Shown here: positions 8,188 through 11,615 of the stretch, piece after piece
Layout: each line of letters starts with the position of its first letter
How positions within the stretch are numbered: position 1 is the stretch's first letter
Source of the DNA: Verrucomicrobiota bacterium
GTDB lineage: Bacteria; Verrucomicrobiota; Verrucomicrobiia; Chthoniobacterales; UBA10450
DNA length: 11,615 nt
Assembly: GCA_003219945.1 (NCBI GenBank)
Contig: QHQV01000256.1
Coordinates: 1 to 11,615 of the forward strand
Reading direction: 5' to 3'
Made by a program: the position numbers and the translations under genes
The notes under the pieces: generated by a model
The model's database searches: none
Told to the model about the DNA's origin: nothing
The model's input: the letters and a program-made list of their open reading frames with translations, nothing else

Positions 8188-8428
8188 GAGAATGTGCGGT
8201 TTGGGTGTTTGTAGCCAATGCACGGCGCGCAATTAGGAAGATTTGGACCGAGACCGCCGCTACAGGCACTCCAAATCGCAACCGCTGTGTCGCCCAGGGA
8301 AAATTTATTCAATGTGACGCCTCAATGCTATTCTTTGACGCATTGAGATAACTGGCCGCACCGCGGATCTCACAGGCAGTTGATTTAAACGTCGATGCGG
8401 CGACACCGGTCACGAACGCACATTTTTC
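8188..8428. other. Intergenic stretch between REP modules
   Basis: About 240 bases with no supportable gene. Apart from the inverted repeat annotated at 8321-8347 I see no RNA gene, riboswitch fold or mobile element end. It must hold the promoter for cysE unless that lies within the next REP module, but no clear -35/-10 pair stands out. Confidence 0.5.
8321..8347. promoter_or_regulatory. Perfect inverted repeat upstream of cysE (operator or hairpin candidate)
   Basis: ctcaatgc (8321-8328) and gcattgag (8340-8347) are exact reverse complements separated by 11 bases. Centre-to-centre spacing is 19 bases, roughly two helical turns, compatible with a dimeric regulator. It lies about 205 bases before the cysE start. 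Its sequence is unlike the surrounding REP palindromes. No regulator can be named. Confidence 0.3.
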
Positions 8429-8494
8429 TGATTAACACCGGCCTTCAGGCGGGTGCTCACCGCTGCAGCAACTCGCAAGCCGTTTCAACGGCTT
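8429..8494 (-). repeat. REP-like two-hairpin module 4 (reverse)
   Basis: tgattaacaccggcc opens an imperfect palindrome (8436-8454), followed by a spacer containing cgctgcagcaactcgc. The perfect 8 bp hairpin aagccgtt-tc-aacggctt (8477-8494) closes the module. Orientation and spacer match the module at 7603. It ends 57 bases before the chosen cysE start. The longest cysE reading frame would read through it, which argues against that longer start. Confidence 0.78.
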
Positions 8495-8551
8495 CCCCGC
8501 AGGGTCACACTTTCACTTTGTTTCACGCTCAGCGGGCGCATATTTCACGAG

Positions 8552-9466
8552 ATGACCACTACCACACGCGACGCAGTTGAAGAACTGCTTCAGACTTATG
8601 GCGAGACCGGCGGAATAAATTATCTGGCCGCTGCCGCTTCTCTGCCCTCGCGTCTGTCCATTGAAGCGGCTTGTACCGAGCTGATGAGCCTAATGTTTCC
8701 CGGTTTTCGCAGTGAAGCGCTCGTGAGCTCAGAAGATCTCGCCGATACTACGCGCATTCGCGTCAGACATTTGCATGCCCGACTCAAAACTGAAATTTGC
8801 AGAAGCTTCGGCAAAATTCCTCCTGATGAGGCAACGGAAGCAAAAGCCGAGGAAGTGTTGACGGAGTTTTTCAAGCAGTTGCCCTCGGTGCGCCGCATGC
8901 TTTGGACGGACATCGATGCCGCTTACGAAGGCGACCCGGCCGCCACCACTTACGAGGAAATCATCCTCGCTTATCCGGCGCTGGAGGCGATCGCTATTTA
9001 TCGAATGGCGCATCTGCTCTACGGGAAGGTGCCGCTGATTCCGCGCATCATGACCGAGTGGGCGCACAGCCGCACGGGGATCGATATTCATCCTGGTGCG
9101 GAGATCGGCTCGCATTTCTTCATCGACCACGGCACGGGAGTGGTCGTTGGCGAGACGACGCAGATCGGGTCGCACGTGAAACTTTACCAGGGCGTCTCCT
9201 TCATCGCGCGCTCGCTCGGGGCCGGACAAGCGTTGCGTGGAAAAAAACGCCACCCGACAATCGAAGACGGCGTCTGCATTTACGCCGGAACCACAATCAT
9301 GGGCGGCGACACGGTGATTGGCGCGAATTCGACGATCGGCGCCAACGTCTTCCTGACAAAAAGCATTTCACCGCATTCGCTCGTCTACTACGAAGAAAAA
9401 GAAGTTCGTGTCGTGCCGAAACGAAAACGCGAGTCCGCAACCGCACGCGATGAATTTCAGAAATGA
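8552..9466 (+). CDS. cysE: Serine O-acetyltransferase
   Basis: Transfers acetyl from acetyl-CoA to L-serine to make O-acetylserine, the committed step of cysteine synthesis, in the cytoplasm. The 304-residue protein has a helical N-terminal part (about 1-165) followed by a left-handed beta-helix of hexapeptide repeats. Residues matching the E. coli CysE active site are present: Asp178 (DIHPGAEIG), Asp192-His193 (IDHGTGVVVGE) and His234 (KKRHP). The segment between His193 and His234 is six residues longer than in E. coli (YQGVSFIARSLGAGQALRG). As I recall, this resembles longer bacterial and Bacteroidota-type enzymes. The ATG at 8552 was chosen because the upstream in-frame extension to 8453 runs through a REP module; only a weak cacgag precedes it. 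A desulfurase gene follows 100 bases later. The C-terminal tail is charged, and I cannot tell whether it mediates cysteine feedback or CysK binding. Confidence 0.94.
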   Translation: MTTTTRDAVEELLQTYGETGGINYLAAAASLPSRLSIEAACTELMSLMFPGFRSEALVSSEDLADTTRIRVRHLHARLKTEICRSFGKIPPDEATEAKAEEVLTEFFKQLPSVRRMLWTDIDAAYEGDPAATTYEEIILAYPALEAIAIYRMAHLLYGKVPLIPRIMTEWAHSRTGIDIHPGAEIGSHFFIDHGTGVVVGETTQIGSHVKLYQGVSFIARSLGAGQALRGKKRHPTIEDGVCIYAGTTIMGGDTVIGANSTIGANVFLTKSISPHSLVYYEEKEVRVVPKRKRESATARDEFQK

Positions 9467-9479
9467 CTGTCTGGGGAGC

Positions 9480-9529
9480 GCACGCGTCCGCGTGCTGGCG
9501 ATGGCACCCTCGCCATCGCGAACTTTTTT
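9480..9529 (+). terminator. Two tandem hairpins with T-run between cysE and the desulfurase gene
   Basis: Hairpin one is gcacgcg-tc-cgcgtgc (9480-9495). Hairpin two is gcgatggc-accctc-gccatcgc (9498-9519), a perfect 8 bp stem. Four bases then precede T6 (9524-9529). This resembles an intrinsic terminator placed 13 bases after the cysE stop, and could end or attenuate transcription into the desulfurase gene. The paired-hairpin layout also resembles dispersed intergenic repeats I recall from Verrucomicrobiota, so a repeat copy is an alternative reading. Confidence 0.55.
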
Positions 9530-9550
9530 CCATCACGAGCGCGAGCAAAA

Positions 9551-9558
9551 GGAAGAGG
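9551..9558 (+). promoter_or_regulatory. Ribosome binding site deciding the desulfurase start
   Basis: ggaagagg ends eight bases before the ATG at 9567, and the protein from there opens directly with the family N-terminus MIYLDYNATTP. The reading frame is open back to 9408, but that stretch crosses the end of cysE and the two hairpins. Confidence 0.75.
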
Positions 9559-9566
9559 AAGTACTG

Positions 9567-10718
9567 ATGATCTATCTCGATTACAACGCCACCACACCGT
9601 TATGCGATGCAGCGCGCGAGGCGATGCTGCCATATCTCAATCGGCATTTTGGCAATCCATCCAGTATCCATGCCGCTGGCCGCGCAGCTCGCGCCGCAAT
9701 TGACGACGCTCGCGACAAGCTGGCCGCGCTCCTGCATGCAAAACCTGGCGAAATCATTTTTACCGGCGGCGCAACCGAGTCATGCAACCTGGGCGTGCTC
9801 GGTCTGGCGCGGTGTGCATCTTCACGTGGCGGCCACATTATCTCGAACAAAGCCGAACATCACGCGGTGCTGAACGCAGTGGAACATCTTGAGAATCGCG
9901 AAGGTTTTGAAGTGACCTGGCTCAATGTTTCCAAAACCGGAATGCTCGATCTCGATCAGCTCGCCAATTCGATTCGGCCTGAGACCAAACTCGTCTCGAT
10001 CATGACTGCGAATAACGAAACGGGTGTCATCCAGCCGATGCGCGAAATTTCACAGATATGCCGCGATCGCGGCGTGTTGCTTCACAGCGACGTGGTCCAG
10101 GCGTTCGGCAAACTGGACATTGATGTCTCGTTAGTCGATGCGGGCAGTTTTGCGGCGCATAAATTTTACGGCCCCAAAGGAACGGGATTTCTGTTCTTGC
10201 GGAGCGGTTTGCCGATTGAGCCAATCATGTTCGGTGGCGCGCACGAAAACCAGCGGCGGCCCGGGACAGAAAATGTCGCCGGAGTCGCGGGAATGGCTGC
10301 GGCCGCCGAGTGGGTTTTGCACGACGCCGACGCGGAGAGGCAACGCCAAGCGCAATTGCGTAATGATTTCTGGACGCGCATCGAAAAGGTTTTCGCGGAC
10401 ACGCAGCAAAATGGCGACCCAGCTCATCGGCTCGCCAACACGCTCAACGTAAGTTTCATCGGCGTTGATTCCGAAACGATGTTGATGGCTCTGGATTTGG
10501 AAGGCGTTTGCGCGTCGAGCGGTTCGGCCTGCATGGTTGGCTCGGTGAGGGCGTCGCATGTTTTGCTCGCCATGGGATTGCCAATGGAAAGCGCCAGATC
10601 GGCGATTCGTTTTTCGCTTGGCAGACGGACGACTGCGGAAGAAATTGCTAATGCTGCCGATGCACTTGAGCGAATCGCGAAGCGAACGAAAGAAGCCCGC
10701 GAATATGCCCTCGCTTAG
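9567..10718 (+). CDS. iscS: Cysteine desulfurase (IscS/NifS family)
   Basis: A PLP-dependent enzyme that removes sulfur from L-cysteine, leaving alanine and a persulfide that feeds Fe-S clusters, thiolated tRNA and other sulfur cofactors. The 383-residue length is normal. Landmarks: the LDYNATTP N-terminus; GGATESCN; His98 (AEHHAVLN), expected to stack on PLP; ANNETGVIQP; HSDVVQAFGK; the PLP-binding Lys199 (AAHKFYGPKGTGF); RRPGTENVAG; and catalytic Cys322 in SSGSACMVGSVRASHVL. The loop from Cys to HVL has the long form of group I (IscS/NifS) enzymes, not the short group II (SufS) form. No iscU, iscR or nifU lies nearby, so IscS against NifS is a naming choice. cysE upstream supplies the pathway to its substrate, cysteine. 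The gene's end overlaps the SprT-like gene by 14 bases. Confidence 0.95.
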   Translation: MIYLDYNATTPLCDAAREAMLPYLNRHFGNPSSIHAAGRAARAAIDDARDKLAALLHAKPGEIIFTGGATESCNLGVLGLARCASSRGGHIISNKAEHHAVLNAVEHLENREGFEVTWLNVSKTGMLDLDQLANSIRPETKLVSIMTANNETGVIQPMREISQICRDRGVLLHSDVVQAFGKLDIDVSLVDAGSFAAHKFYGPKGTGFLFLRSGLPIEPIMFGGAHENQRRPGTENVAGVAGMAAAAEWVLHDADAERQRQAQLRNDFWTRIEKVFADTQQNGDPAHRLANTLNVSFIGVDSETMLMALDLEGVCASSGSACMVGSVRASHVLLAMGLPMESARSAIRFSLGRRTTAEEIANAADALERIAKRTKEAREYALA

Positions 10719-11331
10719 GCAGCTCGAGTTCGCGTTCCGTAGCACAGACATCGCTGTGGGGCCACCGGGCGCCTCGCCTGGCGAATTGATAATCGAACCT
10801 GCAGGCAAGATGTTTGCTCGCTATACAGTCGAGACGGCTGTGCTATTGCAAACAAAAGGTCGCCAACTCTTGTGTTCGTTAGGCGCGAAACGAATCGCAA
10901 CAGAACTTCGCGTTGAATGGAATTCCCGTCTCAAAACCGCCGCGGGCCGCGCTGATTATCGCCAGAAATTGATTTCGCTAAACCTGAAACTGGTTGAGCA
11001 TCCCGCGGAAATTGATCGCACGCTGCGGCACGAGCTTGCTCACATCCTCGCGCAATTCCGACAGAAGAGTCGGCGGCAGATTGCGCCGCACGGCCCTGAG
11101 TGGCAGCAGGCTTGTCGGGATTTGGGAATCGCGGACGAGAAGCGCTGTCATACGTTACCCTTTCCGCCGAAGCGTTATGCGCCGCGTTTCATCTACCGTT
11201 GCCCGAATTGCCGGCGCGATTTCCCTCGCGTACGGAAGGTCAGGCGCACAGTCGCATGTCTCGCCTGTTGCCGCGCCCATAACTGCGGCGAATTTGATAT
11301 TCGTTTTTGTTTGAAGCTGCTGACCGTGTAG
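10705..11331 (+). CDS. SprT-like zinc metalloprotein with zinc ribbon
   Basis: A 208-residue protein resembling the SprT/Spartan-like domain, a gluzincin-type fold. Eukaryotic Spartan degrades DNA-protein crosslinks; the bacterial role is poorly defined. The metal site is clear: His109-Glu110-x-x-His113 (RHELAHIL) and a downstream His129 in APHGPEWQQACRDLGI, a typical SprT signature. A C-terminal four-Cys zinc ribbon follows, with Cys166/Cys169 (YRCPNC) and Cys185/Cys188 (CLACC). The ATG at 10705 lies within the end of the desulfurase gene. The frame is open upstream to 10558, but that part overlaps desulfurase codons and adds nothing family-like. The site before the start (aaagaag) is weak, so translational coupling is plausible. 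No signal peptide or membrane segment is seen. Proteolytic function is inferred from the motif only. Confidence 0.85.
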   Translation: MPSLRQLEFAFRSTDIAVGPPGASPGELIIEPAGKMFARYTVETAVLLQTKGRQLLCSLGAKRIATELRVEWNSRLKTAAGRADYRQKLISLNLKLVEHPAEIDRTLRHELAHILAQFRQKSRRQIAPHGPEWQQACRDLGIADEKRCHTLPFPPKRYAPRFIYRCPNCRRDFPRVRKVRRTVACLACCRAHNCGEFDIRFCLKLLTV

Positions 11332-11520
11332 CGGCATTTGTGTCAAACGTCGGAGCTCGCGGCACGAGCGCCTCTACAATTCTCGGCGGCCGATTTATGC
11401 GCTTCTGCCCGCTCATTCGACCCCGGTGTGGTGAACGGAAGGGACGCATCCGCGAGCGTTATGTGTTTCCGGATCAAAGGCTAAACGTTACTTTCGTCGC
11501 TTTACCATCAGGAGCAGGAA
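11332..11520. other. Intergenic stretch with a small hairpin
   Basis: No supportable gene in this stretch. It holds a short hairpin, gctcg-cggca-cgagc (11355-11369), about 25 bases after the SprT-like gene stop. The surrounding cggagctcgcggcacgagcg reminds me of a dispersed intergenic motif in Verrucomicrobiota, but the window has only one copy. No T-run follows, so it is a poor terminator. Confidence 0.35.
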
Positions 11521-11574
11521 ATGCTAAATATATCTGGCTTTAAGAAATTATCGATCTGCGAAGCATCTCATTGA
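11521..11574 (+). CDS. Tiny ORF with good ribosome binding site (doubtful)
   Basis: Seventeen codons (MLNISGFKKLSICEASH) follow aggag at 11510-11514 with six bases of spacing, an unusually good site for this window. I do not recognise the peptide. It could be a leader peptide for a gene beginning just beyond, a broken gene start, or chance. Confidence 0.15.
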   Translation: MLNISGFKKLSICEASH

Positions 11575-11582
11575 CGACAGTT

Positions 11583-11615
11583 ATGAGAATACTCGCGAGC
11601 CAAATTGCTAAGGAA
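11583..11615 (+). CDS. Possible gene start cut by the window end
   Basis: An ATG at 11583 opens a frame (MRILASQIAKE) that is still open after 11 codons at the edge. There is no evident ribosome binding site and too little sequence to judge. It is listed only so that the edge is not taken as empty. Confidence 0.12.
   Translation, partial: MRILASQIAKE

Noticed and set aside
7484..8494. CRISPR array
   Set aside because: The repeats alternate in orientation, are spaced irregularly and surround a transposase; there are no uniform spacers or cas genes.
8453..8551. 33-residue N-terminal extension of serine acetyltransferase
   Set aside because: The extension is encoded by REP module 4 and has no similarity to the enzyme's helical domain.
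8188..8551. Riboswitch or T-box leader for cysE
   Set aside because: No conserved core of a known leader such as SAM or T-box was recognised; only the short inverted repeat and REP hairpins are present.
8902..9453. 183-codon plus-strand frame inside cysE
   Set aside because: It is a shifted frame of the conserved hexapeptide domain; the Arg/His-rich composition is typical of a shadow frame.
9408..9566. 53-residue N-terminal extension of the desulfurase
   Set aside because: It would overlap the cysE end and translate through both hairpins. The family N-terminus and a strong ribosome site support 9567.
10131..10808. 225-codon minus-strand frame opposite the desulfurase gene
   Set aside because: Antisense to the Lys199-Cys322 region of a clear desulfurase, with no family-like motif.

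Overview
The window reads as a stretch of chromosome from a soil-type bacterium of moderate-to-high GC, most probably a Verrucomicrobiota (Chthoniobacterales/'Udaeobacter'-like) genome. This is an inference. It rests on the two-hairpin palindromic repeats around an IS200-like transposase, the hairpin pair between cysE and the desulfurase gene, and the overall look of the proteins. No rRNA or other taxonomic marker is present.

Left edge (1-736): a decayed REP-associated tyrosine transposase (RAYT-type) gene with two nonsense codons and a frameshift, then about 220 bases holding only imperfect direct repeats.

Centre-left (737-7414): a three-gene, same-strand signalling block. (1) A CheB-CheR fusion carrying PAS domains and a long Glu/Asn-rich coiled coil. 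(2) A 1089-residue multi-sensor histidine kinase (PAS-PAS-GAF-GAF-PAS-HisKA_3-HATPase) whose start lies inside the end of the first gene. (3) A NarL/FixJ-type response regulator 35 bases further on. No chemoreceptor, CheA or CheW is visible, so the CheB/CheR module probably serves this two-component pathway rather than classical chemotaxis. The first two proteins both begin with long, strongly basic, low-complexity tails.

Middle (7415-8551): a repeat island. Four two-hairpin REP-like modules in alternating orientation surround an IS200/REP-type transposase gene on the minus strand. That gene is broken by an in-frame TGA, and its HUH motif reads HVN.

Right (8552-11331): three plus-strand genes. 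These are serine O-acetyltransferase (cysE); a PLP-dependent cysteine desulfurase (IscS/NifS type); and, overlapping the desulfurase end by 14 bases, a SprT-like zinc metalloprotein with a C-terminal zinc ribbon. The first two link cysteine synthesis to sulfur mobilisation. Two tandem hairpins followed by a T6 run separate them and could act as a terminator or attenuator. The last 284 bases hold no convincing gene, only a small hairpin, a tiny ORF with a good ribosome binding site, and a possible gene start running off the edge.
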